The notes under the pieces were generated by a model that was given only the letters and a program-made list of their open reading frames with translations, did no database searches and was not told the DNA's origin. 64,000 bases of DNA, taken from NCBI RefSeq assembly GCF_023205015.1, contig NZ_CP096258.1, positions 186,001 through 250,000 of the forward strand. Direction: 5' to 3'. Of the stretch, positions 26,614 through 35,601 are shown piece by piece. How positions within the stretch are numbered: position 1 is the stretch's first letter; each line of letters begins with the position of its first letter. A program made the position numbers and the translations under genes. Origin of the DNA: Providencia rettgeri (lineage in GTDB: Bacteria > Pseudomonadota > Gammaproteobacteria > Enterobacterales > Enterobacteriaceae).

Positions 26614-27546
26614 ATGAACTCAATTTTTACGGAAGAAAACTTACTGACTTACACAACAGCAGCCAAGTTTGCGAGTTTTAGTAAAGCCGCGGAAGAATTA
26701 GGCGTGACCACCTCTGCGGTAAGTTATACCATCAAACGTATTGAAACTTATTTAGATGTCGCATTGTTTATTCGTAATACCCGTAATATTGAACTCACAG
26801 AAGCGGGTTATTATTTTTATCGTAAAGCGACCGACTTACTTAATAATTTCCATTCTATTCAAAAAAGTATTTACTCTATTGAGCAAGGTATTGAAGCGCG
26901 GGTGCGTATTTGTATTAATCAGTTATTATATACGCCGTATCATACCGCTAAGTTACTGCAAATATTAAAAAAACAATTTGCTACCTGCCATATCACCGTG
27001 ACAACAGAGGTATATAATGGGGTTTGGGATGCCATTATTAATAATCATGCGGATATTGCGATTGGTGCTCCGGGTACGTTGATGGATGGCGGTGGAATTG
27101 ACTACACTGAAATCGGTGCAATTCATTGGCAATTTGCTATCGCAGCAAGTCACCCATTAGCGCTGATGCCAGAGCCCATCGCTGAGAGCCAATTGCGCCT
27201 CTATCCAAATATTATGGTAGAGGACACTGCGCATACCATTAACAAGCGAGTAGGCTGGCTATTACATGGACAAGAAGCAATTCAAGTTCCTGATTTTAAC
27301 ACTAAATGCCAGTGCCAGATACTCGGTGAGGGGATTGGTTTCTTACCGGATTATATGATCAAAGAACATGTTAAACATGGCTTGTTGGTAACGAAACAAA
27401 TTCAGAATCCGCGGCAAGACTCCCATATGCTACTCGCCACACAGCACTCAGCGACTGGGCTTGTGACACAGTGGATCCGCAAAGAATTTGGCGAAAAGGG
27501 GGTTTTAGCAGATCTCTACAGCGATCTTCTAAAACCCATCAATTAG
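26614..27546 (+). CDS. AllS-like LysR-family activator
   Basis: A 310-residue LysR-type regulator. The helix-turn-helix is FSKAAEELGVTTSAVSYTIK. The effector domain shares recognisable words with E. coli AllS, the activator of allantoin genes: YNGVWDAIINNHADIAIG, VEDTAHTINKRVGWLL and LGEGIGFLPDYM. I start it at ATG 26614 (MNSIFTEENLL); a TTG at 26602 would add four residues. It is divergent from the FdrA-type operon, the classic LysR layout, so it probably activates that operon in response to a ureide. Confidence 0.87.
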   Translation: MNSIFTEENLLTYTTAAKFASFSKAAEELGVTTSAVSYTIKRIETYLDVALFIRNTRNIELTEAGYYFYRKATDLLNNFHSIQKSIYSIEQGIEARVRICINQLLYTPYHTAKLLQILKKQFATCHITVTTEVYNGVWDAIINNHADIAIGAPGTLMDGGGIDYTEIGAIHWQFAIAASHPLALMPEPIAESQLRLYPNIMVEDTAHTINKRVGWLLHGQEAIQVPDFNTKCQCQILGEGIGFLPDYMIKEHVKHGLLVTKQIQNPRQDSHMLLATQHSATGLVTQWIRKEFGEKGVLADLYSDLLKPIN

Positions 27547-27548
27547 TC

Positions 27549-28406
27549 TTATTGGCTAGCGACATCAAGGGCTTTATCGATGGCATCAGGGATCACTGAA
27601 CCGTGGTTTTTGCCATCGAATAAGGTAAATTCACAGTGCCTTTGGTGGTTTGCAATTTCAGTGCAAACTTGGCGTGTGCTAATCCAACTTTTGCGCGCTT
27701 GGTAATTTTGTACTTGTTCGGCGCTCAATTTGGATAAATCAGGGCTCTCTTCTAAACCGCCTAAAGTCACAAATAAGGGGGAAGCCGTTTGTTTCGCCGT
27801 CAGTTTCGCTAAATCCACCATACTTCCTTTACCCCACCATAATGACGGGCTGGCCGAAACATAAAACTGAAAATCATCCGGTTGTTGTTGGTATGCCATC
27901 AAGGTAAATAATCCACCAAATGAATGGCCAAATAGGGTTTGTTTGCTTTTATCGATAGGAAACTGCTGCTCTGCCCATGGGCGGATAGTGCTAGTTAAAA
28001 ATTGGTACAGTACAGGGGACCCCCCGCCTTGTTTAAAATCCTCACCCGTAACCGGTGGGGTATAATCGAGCGTTCGCCATACTTTTGGGAAGGCTTCGTC
28101 GATGGGGTAACCAATTCCAATAATAATTGGTAGTTTATCCGCAGGGAGCTTTGCAACTGCGCGATTAACCGCTTTGGGGTATAAACCATTGCCATCAAGC
28201 ATATACAGGACAGGGCGTTGTGCGGTGACATTATAGGGTACCGCACTGTAAATGCGCAGCGCACGGTCACCGTAGGCCATATCCGTTTGTTGGATATTGT
28301 AAAATTGGCTGACTTGCTCGTCCATACTCGGGATAGTCTGGCTAGGGCGTGCGAATGCACTGCTTGCCATACATAATAATAAGCTGGAAATTAATAATTT
28401 ATTCAA
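27549..28406 (-). CDS. Periplasmic siderophore esterase (IroE/Fes-like alpha/beta hydrolase)
   Basis: A 285-residue hydrolase with a signal peptide (MNKLLISSLLLCMASSAFA) and the nucleophile motif FGHSFGGLFTL. The opening of the mature protein (YGDRALRIYSAVPYN) and YMLDGNGLYPKAV resemble IroE and BesA esterases that linearise tri-catecholate siderophores. A late GKNHGSVIP supplies the catalytic His. It follows the TonB receptor gene on the same strand, which supports an iron-uptake role. Confidence 0.8.
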   Translation of the reverse strand: MNKLLISSLLLCMASSAFARPSQTIPSMDEQVSQFYNIQQTDMAYGDRALRIYSAVPYNVTAQRPVLYMLDGNGLYPKAVNRAVAKLPADKLPIIIGIGYPIDEAFPKVWRTLDYTPPVTGEDFKQGGGSPVLYQFLTSTIRPWAEQQFPIDKSKQTLFGHSFGGLFTLMAYQQQPDDFQFYVSASPSLWWGKGSMVDLAKLTAKQTASPLFVTLGGLEESPDLSKLSAEQVQNYQARKSWISTRQVCTEIANHQRHCEFTLFDGKNHGSVIPDAIDKALDVASQ

Positions 28407-28480
28407 TACTCGTCATCCTTCAAGCTGCAGGGGTGTTGACTACGCTCAGCAACCCGAATCACATACTTTTGAGGGTATAC
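28407..28480. repeat. Palindromic intergenic repeat, short copy B
   Basis: Starts ATACTCGTCATCCTTCAAG and ends near GAGGGTATAC, with internal CTCAGCAACCCGAATCA. It is the same family as the copy at 25340-25408. It fills the gap between the receptor stop and the esterase start. Confidence 0.75.
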
Positions 28481-28507
28481 CTGAAACAGGCACACCCTCA
28501 GAGCTAA

Positions 28508-30562
28508 TTAGAAACTAACGTTAACGTTCGCCCAATAGCGGCGTCCGTCTTCAATATCCCAGTTGCCACCACCTTGTGCATCAATTTTATCGCCTTTTTC
28601 ATTACCAATATTTAATACCGCAAAGTTGAGTTTGGTATTTTTCAATAATTGATAGGTCGCACCGACATCCATAGTGGTATAGCCATTACGGTAACGAGGG
28701 ACTGATGCACCATTACGCTGTGCAGCCCAAACTTGTTTTCCTACATATTGCGCACGGGTATACAAGTTGAGGTCTTCGCTAAACTGCCAATCTAATTTCG
28801 CATTGGCTAAGTGTTTTGGTGTCTTATCCAAAGGATAGCCTTTTAAAGATTGTCCACTAGTTAGCTTTTCATCATCACTTTTACGTTCTGAGTCGGTATA
28901 GGTATAGTTCAAACTCAGCTTCCAATCTTCTATAATTGGAATACCTGTTGCGACTTCAACCCCTTTAATGTTTGCTTTACCAACATTGTCATAGGTATAC
29001 AGTTTTAGGCCTGTAAGTGGGTCAGTTCCACCAGTGTAATAACTGGTTAATTTATTTTTAAAATCAGTATTAAAGAATGTTAAGCTCGCATCAAAGCCTG
29101 ATTCATGGTTATAGGCAATGCTGATTTCTTCACTGACACTTTTTTCGGGTTTCAGGTCAGGGTTACCATGAATGATACCTAAGCCTTTTTCAGTAGACGT
29201 TCCATAACTCGGGCTAATTTCGCGTAATGTTGGCGCGCGGAATGCAGATGAAACGCCCCCTTTAATGGTTATCTCATCGGTGAGGTAATAGACGGCATAA
29301 CCTCTTGGGTTCCAGTGGTCGCCATAAAACTCATGGTGATCTAAACGTAACCCACCCGTCAATATCAGATTCTCTGTTGCCGTGAACTCATTTTCTAAGA
29401 AGAAAGCGTGTTGTTCCGCGGTCATCTTCGCATTTTCAGTTGTTGATGAACCTGTTGCTGAGGTGTCTTTTAGTTTCGCATACTGAAATTGACCACCAAC
29501 GGTTAGGATATTGTCCGGCAAAAACGCCACGACTTTTCCATCAACGACAGTATTGGTAATTTCGGGTACTCGTGCGTCATAACGATATTCTGTAATTTTA
29601 GTCGCAGGGTCTGTTATGTCTGTTTTGGTTCTTTTTTTCGTATTTTCTTGATAAACACTCAACTCAGTATTGAATGAATCCCAGTCCCCTTTATAGGTTA
29701 AAGCAAAATGGTTACGGTCATTATGGATTTCAGAGTGTTTATTTGCTCTTGGCTTACCATTAAACTCACTGGTTGGTGCAAGGGAGTAACCCGGTTTTTC
29801 TTCTCTTTCTTGTGTGGTTCTACCCGCTTCTAATAAGAAAGTTTGGTTTTCCATTGGGGTAAACGTCAGTTTTGCGGTTAGGCTTTTATTATCTTTTTTA
29901 TGATGGCCATCAGCAATTTTATCTTCTTGGCGATAATCCCCACCACCATACAATTGCAGGCCGAGTTTATCTTGAATTAATGGGCCTGATAGGTAGAAGT
30001 TACCGTCGGCTGAATTACCGCTATCGCTATTTTCTTGGATAATCGCGCCTGTTGTCACACTACCGTGCCATTCATTGGTCACTTTTTTGGTGATGATATT
30101 GATAACACCACCCATCGCATCAGAACCATACAGGGAGGACATAGGTCCACGGATCACCTCGATGCGTTCAATCGCTTCAACAGGTGGCATAAAGCCCGCT
30201 TCAAAACCACCACTGCCGTTTGGACGTGATTCACGGCTGTTTTGACGACGCCCATCGACCAATATCAACGTATATTCGCCGGGTAAGCCGCGGATATTAA
30301 TATCTTGTTTATTGGCAGCACCAACGATACTCACCCCTTCTACGTCTTTAACCGCATCGGCGAGGTCACGAACAGGTTTGTTTTGTAGTTGGTCTGCACT
30401 GATCACGGTCACGCTAGCTGGAGCATCACGCAGTTGTTGTGAGAAGCCTGACGCACTGACGACCATAGTATCTGTTTTACTGTCTGCTGCTGTAGCGCTA
30501 AATGAAGATAAAGCCGCACAAACACCGGCGGCAATAAGGGTGTAGTGATATTGCGAAGTCAT
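28508..30562 (-). CDS. TonB-dependent catecholate siderophore receptor (CirA/IrgA-like)
   Basis: A 684-residue outer-membrane receptor. It has a signal peptide ending near FSATAA, a TonB box (DTMVVSAS), a plug domain with VRDLADAVKDVEGVSIVGA and IERIEVIRGPMSSLYGSDA, a long beta-barrel, and a C-terminal phenylalanine (YWANVNVSF). The plug and barrel words follow CirA and IrgA closely, so the ligand is probably a linear catecholate or its breakdown product. The start MTSQYHYTLIAAG (30562) was chosen over an upstream ATG because it opens the signal peptide and lies after the Fur box. Confidence 0.92.
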   Translation of the reverse strand: MTSQYHYTLIAAGVCAALSSFSATAADSKTDTMVVSASGFSQQLRDAPASVTVISADQLQNKPVRDLADAVKDVEGVSIVGAANKQDINIRGLPGEYTLILVDGRRQNSRESRPNGSGGFEAGFMPPVEAIERIEVIRGPMSSLYGSDAMGGVINIITKKVTNEWHGSVTTGAIIQENSDSGNSADGNFYLSGPLIQDKLGLQLYGGGDYRQEDKIADGHHKKDNKSLTAKLTFTPMENQTFLLEAGRTTQEREEKPGYSLAPTSEFNGKPRANKHSEIHNDRNHFALTYKGDWDSFNTELSVYQENTKKRTKTDITDPATKITEYRYDARVPEITNTVVDGKVVAFLPDNILTVGGQFQYAKLKDTSATGSSTTENAKMTAEQHAFFLENEFTATENLILTGGLRLDHHEFYGDHWNPRGYAVYYLTDEITIKGGVSSAFRAPTLREISPSYGTSTEKGLGIIHGNPDLKPEKSVSEEISIAYNHESGFDASLTFFNTDFKNKLTSYYTGGTDPLTGLKLYTYDNVGKANIKGVEVATGIPIIEDWKLSLNYTYTDSERKSDDEKLTSGQSLKGYPLDKTPKHLANAKLDWQFSEDLNLYTRAQYVGKQVWAAQRNGASVPRYRNGYTTMDVGATYQLLKNTKLNFAVLNIGNEKGDKIDAQGGGNWDIEDGRRYWANVNVSF

Positions 30563-30585
30563 AGTTATCCCTAGTAAATATAAAT

Positions 30586-30604
30586 GAGAATGATAATTAT
30601 ATTG
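30586..30604 (-). promoter_or_regulatory. Fur box upstream of the receptor gene
   Basis: GAGAATGATAATTATATTG matches 14 of 19 positions of the Fur consensus and lies 24 bases before the receptor start. It predicts iron repression of the receptor-esterase pair. Confidence 0.75.
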
Positions 30605-31295
30605 TTTGCGAATACTATCACTAAAACATATCAAAAATAAATAATGTGCTAACTAATTTATGAGCAATATTTGATCTCAGCTAAGAATTTTCACCTACGG
30701 TATTTTCTTCAGTCACCACGTTTGTCTAGTTTAACGAAAAATTAAGGTTTAACTTGTTCGGTTACCGCTGTAAATAGCATTACATTAGCCTTATTAACAC
30801 AGGAAGACCGCAATGAGTAAAGGGATAAAAGCTGGCCGAAAGGCCAGTACTGACCCGTACACATTATCACTCTATTAAGCACTGCATTAAGTCCATATTT
30901 TATCGACTCATCAAACGCCAATTTCACTCGTATGACCAAAAATAAAAATTGTAAGTTAATAAAATATAAGAGTGGCCTAATAAATAGGGTTATTACATCA
31001 AAAAAAGAATGTCAGTAATTGAATGGTAATTTGTTATCAAAAATAAATATAATTAAATATTTTTTATTTTTAATTCTTCCCATTAATCTAATTAAGAATG
31101 GATTTGATTAAGTTGATAATAAAAATCAATTTAATGTTCAATTCGGCTTGTTTGTGATTACTTGTTTTATATCAATGAATTAGTTGTTTTTTGTTAGGAT
31201 TAATTTAATCGTAAATTATTAGCTATTGCTTTATTACATATACTTCGTAAATATAGAGGGAGAATTAATATTGATTTCAGACCTTGAGAGTTATT
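30605..31295. other. AT-rich intergenic region between receptor and EmrA genes
   Basis: About 690 bases without a convincing gene. It contains a GNRA-type hairpin (CTGGCC-GAAA-GGCCAG, 30832-30847) inside a 21-codon ORF, ATG 30813 with AGGAAG upstream (MSKGIKAGRKASTDPYTLSLY). The remainder is very AT-rich and should hold the emrA promoter. Confidence 0.4.
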
Positions 31296-32468
31296 ATGAG
31301 TCAAGAAACCCATTCAGAAATACACAATCAAAAAACGACCAATGAAAAACGTAGAACAATATGGATGGTGATAGCCACAATAATTATCGTTCTATTATTT
31401 GTAGCCTATGGTGTTTATTGGTTTTTAGTTTTACGCTTTCAAGAATATACCGATGACGCCTATGTATCTGGTTTGCAGATACCGATAGTTGCGCAAACAA
31501 CGGGTAATGTTACTCAAGTTAACTTTGAAAATACCGACTTGGTAAAAGCGGGTGACGTATTGGTTGTATTGGATAAAACTAATGCCCGATTGGCATTTGA
31601 ACAAGCCAAACATGATTTAGCAACAACTGTGCGCAAAACCAAAGAGCTGTATATCAATGGTGATGAGTATCAAGCGCAAATTCAAAAAAACCGGGTGACA
31701 CTTGCGCAAGCGCAAAAAGATTATCAACGTCGTGTGGCGCTAGGGCGTAGCGGAACTATTTCGAAGGAAGACCTACAGCACTCCCAAGAAGCCGTACAAC
31801 TTGCGCAGGCGGCTCTGGATATTTCAATTCAACAATATAATGCTAACCGTGCATTGCTGCGCAACACGGAGCTTAAAAAGCAACCGGCAATTCAGCAAGC
31901 AGCTGATAGCGTACGCAGTGCGTGGATAAACTTACAACGTACTGAAATTAAAAGCCCGATGACGGGGTATGTTTCACGGCGTAATGTACAAGTTGGTTCT
32001 CAAGTCAGCCCACAGAGCTCTTTAATGGCCATTGTGCCTGTCCAGCCTGTTTGGGTAGATGCAAACTTCAAAGAAACCCAACTGGAAAAAGTCCGTATTG
32101 GGCAACCCGTGACTATCAATAGTGATTTTTACGGAGAAGATATCGTTTATAACGGCACTGTTGTTGGGCTTGATATGGGAACCGGTAGTGCTTTTTCATT
32201 ATTACCCGCCCAAAACGCGACAGGGAACTGGATTAAAGTTGTACAGCGTTTGCCTGTCCGTGTTGAATTAGACCCTGAGCAAGTGGCGAAGCATCCATTA
32301 CGCATTGGGTTGTCTATGAATGTCACGATAGATATTAAAGACCAAAATGGCCCTGTGTTAGCGGAAGTTCAGCGTACAGTACCGGCATTTGAAAGTGATG
32401 TGTTGGTCTTAAACTTAAGTGATGTCGACCACATCATCGACACCATTATCAGCGATAACGCAGACTAG
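31296..32468 (+). CDS. emrA: EmrA-like membrane fusion protein
   Basis: A 390-residue periplasmic adaptor, exactly the usual EmrA length. It has one N-terminal membrane helix (about residues 22-46), a first lipoyl half at YTDDAYVSGLQIPIVAQTTG, a long coiled-coil hairpin, and a second lipoyl half ending in the barrel (VQVGSQVSPQSSLMAIVPV). It pairs with the 14-helix transporter that follows to pump drugs to an outer-membrane channel. I chose ATG 31296 over a TTG twelve bases upstream. Confidence 0.9.
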   Translation: MSQETHSEIHNQKTTNEKRRTIWMVIATIIIVLLFVAYGVYWFLVLRFQEYTDDAYVSGLQIPIVAQTTGNVTQVNFENTDLVKAGDVLVVLDKTNARLAFEQAKHDLATTVRKTKELYINGDEYQAQIQKNRVTLAQAQKDYQRRVALGRSGTISKEDLQHSQEAVQLAQAALDISIQQYNANRALLRNTELKKQPAIQQAADSVRSAWINLQRTEIKSPMTGYVSRRNVQVGSQVSPQSSLMAIVPVQPVWVDANFKETQLEKVRIGQPVTINSDFYGEDIVYNGTVVGLDMGTGSAFSLLPAQNATGNWIKVVQRLPVRVELDPEQVAKHPLRIGLSMNVTIDIKDQNGPVLAEVQRTVPAFESDVLVLNLSDVDHIIDTIISDNAD

Positions 32469-32484
32469 CTTGAAAGGAGCCGTT

Positions 32485-34008
32485 GTGGCAGATATTCAAC
32501 CACTTAAGGGTGCAAAACTGGTATGGGCAACGATTGCGTTGTCCCTTGCAACTTTCATGCAGGTGCTTGATTCCACGATTGCTAACGTGGCTATCCCGAC
32601 TATAGCTGGTGATCTCGGGGTTTCCATGTCACAAGGAACCTGGGTCATTACCTCGTTTGGCGTATCGAATGCGATTTCTATTGCGATTTCAGGTTACCTC
32701 GCGAAGCGTTTTGGTGAAATCCGTGTTTTCTTATGGGCAACGGCACTTTTCACATTATTTTCATTACTTTGTGGGTTTTCTGATAGCCTTGGTATGCTGA
32801 TTTTATACCGCGTATTGCAAGGTGCTGTTGCAGGGCCAGTGATCCCGCTTTCGCAAAGCCTTATCATGCGTTGCTACCCGCCGAAAATGCAAAATATGGC
32901 GTTAGCATTTTGGTCGATGACCATTATTTTAGCCCCAGTGTTCGGTCCTATTTTCGGTGGTTATATTAGTGATAATTTCCATTGGGGATGGATATTCTTT
33001 ATGAATGTGCCTTTGGGAATTTTCGTCATTATTGTTGGCTCTATTATCCTAAAAGGGATGGAGTCGAAGATCGTGAAAGTCCCATTCAATGTGATTGGTT
33101 TGGCGCTACTTTCGGTGGGCGTTGGTTGCTTACAAGTTCTGCTCGATAAAGGGAAGGAACTGGGATGGTTGGCGTCGAATGAAATTGTTATCTTAGCCGT
33201 TGTTTCCGCGATTGCATTGGTCTTCCTCGTGATTTGGGAACTTACTGATAAAAACCCAATTGTCGAATTATCGTTATTTAAATCGCGCAATTTTACTATC
33301 GGGACGATTTCTGTCAGTTTGGCATATATGGCCTATTTCGGCGCTATTGTATTGTTGCCGCAACTCTTACAGGAAGTGTATGGCTATACAGCAACCTGGG
33401 CAGGGCTAGCATTGGCGCCCATTGGCTTATTGCCAGTGTTGTTCTCGGCTCCTGTGGCGAAATTATCCGATTTTCTTGATATTCGTTGGATAGTGACCTT
33501 TAGCTTTGTATTCTATGCGATTTGTTTCTTCTGGCGAGCGTATACGTTTGAGCCGGATATGGGCTTTTCTGCTGTGGTTTGGCCGCAATTGGTACAAGGG
33601 ATGGCAGTAGCTTGTTTCTTTATGCCACTGACCACATTAACCCTTTCAGGCCTCCCGCCGGAAAAACTTGCTTCCGCGTCGAGCTTAGCCAACTTCTTCC
33701 GTACCTTAGCGGGTTCAATAGGGACTTCCATTACTACAACGTTGTGGAGCGATAGAGAAGCCGTGCATCATAGCCAATTAACCGAATTTATTACCGATTA
33801 CAATCCTGAATCTTTAGGGATGTATCAAGAAATGGCAACTCATGGATTGAGTAATGAACAGACCTCCGGCTTTATTGCCCAGCAAATTACTAACCAAGGA
33901 TTAATCATTGCTGCCAATGAAATTTTCTGGCTCTGCGGCTGGGTCTTTATTGCACTGATTATTACGGTTTGGTTTGCTAAGCCGCCATTTGGTAGCAAGG
34001 CAAAATAA
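32485..34008 (+). CDS. emrB: EmrB-like DHA2 multidrug transporter
   Basis: A 507-residue, 14-helix MFS proton antiporter. The first helix has ATFMQVLDSTIANVAIPTIA, the DHA2 signature, and the antiporter motif region RVLQGAVAGPVIPLSQSL is intact. I chose the GTG at 32485 because AAAGGAGC lies just before it. An upstream ATG at 32419 would overlap emrA by 50 bases and add 22 unrelated residues. No emrR-like repressor lies upstream, unlike in E. coli. Confidence 0.9.
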   Translation: MADIQPLKGAKLVWATIALSLATFMQVLDSTIANVAIPTIAGDLGVSMSQGTWVITSFGVSNAISIAISGYLAKRFGEIRVFLWATALFTLFSLLCGFSDSLGMLILYRVLQGAVAGPVIPLSQSLIMRCYPPKMQNMALAFWSMTIILAPVFGPIFGGYISDNFHWGWIFFMNVPLGIFVIIVGSIILKGMESKIVKVPFNVIGLALLSVGVGCLQVLLDKGKELGWLASNEIVILAVVSAIALVFLVIWELTDKNPIVELSLFKSRNFTIGTISVSLAYMAYFGAIVLLPQLLQEVYGYTATWAGLALAPIGLLPVLFSAPVAKLSDFLDIRWIVTFSFVFYAICFFWRAYTFEPDMGFSAVVWPQLVQGMAVACFFMPLTTLTLSGLPPEKLASASSLANFFRTLAGSIGTSITTTLWSDREAVHHSQLTEFITDYNPESLGMYQEMATHGLSNEQTSGFIAQQITNQGLIIAANEIFWLCGWVFIALIITVWFAKPPFGSKAK

Positions 34009-34013
34009 TTGAG

Positions 34014-34043
34014 AGATGGGGCAACGTATGTTTCGCCCCATCT
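34014..34043. terminator. Bidirectional terminator-like hairpin after emrB and paaY
   Basis: AGATGGGGC and GCCCCATCT form a 9-bp GC-rich stem with a 12-base loop between the two converging genes. Only weak T-rich tails follow. Confidence 0.7.
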
Positions 34044-34046
34044 AGC

Positions 34047-34640
34047 TTATAACTGGGATTTAGGAATAATATTTTCGAAATGTAGGGCCGGCCGGTTTGC
34101 TTCGATTTCTTGAAGCGGCTCGACTTCTTTAAAGGTGTTTAAGCAGCGTGTGACTAAGTTTTGATAATCTTTGGTTCCGCTGGTTTTCCACGCAATCTCT
34201 TTTTCCGATAGCGCGCGTAGCACTTTGGCCGGTGTTCCTACGATAAGGCTATTATCAGGAAATATTGTTTCAGCCTTGACGAAAGCACAGGCACCGACAA
34301 TTGAGTTTTCCCCAATCACCGCACCATCCATAATCACACTGTTCATCCCAACCAAGGCGTTACGTTTGATATGGCAGCCATGTAAAATAGCACCATGGCC
34401 AATATGCCCATTTTCTTCAATGAGGGTTTCATATTGCGGGAAGCCATGCATTACGCAGTTATCTTGCACGTTTGCACCATCTTTGATAATCAATCGGCCA
34501 AAATCGCCACGTAAACTGGCATTTGGCCCAATATAAACATTTTTACCAATAATCACATCTCCAATCACTACCGCAGTAGGGTGGACAAAACTTTCAGGGC
34601 TGACGACTGGCGTAATGCCATCGATTTGATAAAAAGGCAT
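34047..34640 (-). CDS. paaY: PaaY, hexapeptide-repeat thioesterase/gamma-carbonic-anhydrase-like protein
   Basis: A 197-residue left-handed beta-helix protein (E. coli PaaY 196). Hexapeptide repeats run through VIGDVIIGKNVYIGPNASLR and on, with metal-binding histidines in CVMHGFPQY and GHIGHGAILHG. PaaY hydrolyses inhibitory CoA thioesters in phenylacetate breakdown. I start it at ATG 34640 (MPFYQIDGITP) with AGGAG upstream. It follows paaX by 22 bases on the same strand, as in E. coli. Confidence 0.93.
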   Translation of the reverse strand: MPFYQIDGITPVVSPESFVHPTAVVIGDVIIGKNVYIGPNASLRGDFGRLIIKDGANVQDNCVMHGFPQYETLIEENGHIGHGAILHGCHIKRNALVGMNSVIMDGAVIGENSIVGACAFVKAETIFPDNSLIVGTPAKVLRALSEKEIAWKTSGTKDYQNLVTRCLNTFKEVEPLQEIEANRPALHFENIIPKSQL

Positions 34641-34662
34641 ATGGGCTCCTGTAATAGAGGTT

Positions 34663-35601
34663 TTAGGCTGCGAGGTCTCGGAGTACACCACCAAAGCGGC
34701 GATAGTAAGCGCTGGATGGTTGAGGAAGTTCGCCTACCGTGGTTTCGCACTGTTCAGAAACATATTGGGTCGCAGCTTGGTCGATACGCTGATAAATATT
34801 GGTGCAAAGGTGACGCGCAATATGGCCTTCCCATTGTATGGGGAGGAGTTCGTCTGGCAGTAATGGGTCTTTTAACGTGACACGGCGATAGAAATGGATC
34901 AGCAATAAACGTAATTGAAAGCTGTGTTCCGGGGAAATTTGCACATCAATATTTTCTTTAAGCAGTAATGCGAGTGGCCTAAATAATGAAATAAATTGGT
35001 GATAGTGTTCTGAAATTTCTTGCAAAGACCAAGCATGGGAAACCAGTTCTTTGAGGTTTTTTTCTGAGCGGCTATAGGGGTAATCTGCGTGAAAATAAAT
35101 GACATTTTCCGTCGCATTGAGTTCATTGAGTAACGTCGGTACATCACTTTGTGCACAGCTTGGTGCCGCCATAAGTGATGAATTAAACTGCCCGAAACCA
35201 AGCCAGCTCAGTTCTTTTTTTAGCCTGATTTTTTCGTCTTTTTCAGCGGTTTCAAGAAGAAGTAAGTCCCACTTTCCATCCCAATCAGGCTGCTCTGCGA
35301 GATAAATTTTATTTTCTGCACGGCGAAATCGGCTTTGCCCGCGCTCAGAAATACGGTAATAGCTGCGACGGCCGATTTTTTCTGTATCAAGCCAACCTTC
35401 TTTTTGTAAGCGGAAAACAGAAGTTCGAACAAAACGATCAGTAAAGCCCATCGGCTCTAACAGCTTAGTTAAGCTTCCTAACCACACTTCGCCACCACGA
35501 TGGTGCAAAGCATCACCATATAGTGAGCTAATGAGAGAGGTACCACTAATAGGTTGACTTGCTATTGCATGTTGTATGAATTGGTTAAGTTTATTTTCCA
35601 T
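34663..35601 (-). CDS. paaX: PaaX, phenylacetyl-CoA-responsive repressor
   Basis: A 312-residue transcriptional repressor of the paa genes (E. coli 316), released by phenylacetyl-CoA. The N-terminal winged helix-turn-helix (SGTSLISSLYGDALHHRGGE and SVFRLQKEGWLDTEKIGRRS) and the C-terminal PaaX domain are seen. In E. coli paaX directly follows paaK. Here a foreign operon of about 6 kb on the other strand lies between them, so paaX and paaY must have their own promoter in the AT-rich region upstream. Confidence 0.93.
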   Translation of the reverse strand: MENKLNQFIQHAIASQPISGTSLISSLYGDALHHRGGEVWLGSLTKLLEPMGFTDRFVRTSVFRLQKEGWLDTEKIGRRSYYRISERGQSRFRRAENKIYLAEQPDWDGKWDLLLLETAEKDEKIRLKKELSWLGFGQFNSSLMAAPSCAQSDVPTLLNELNATENVIYFHADYPYSRSEKNLKELVSHAWSLQEISEHYHQFISLFRPLALLLKENIDVQISPEHSFQLRLLLIHFYRRVTLKDPLLPDELLPIQWEGHIARHLCTNIYQRIDQAATQYVSEQCETTVGELPQPSSAYYRRFGGVLRDLAA

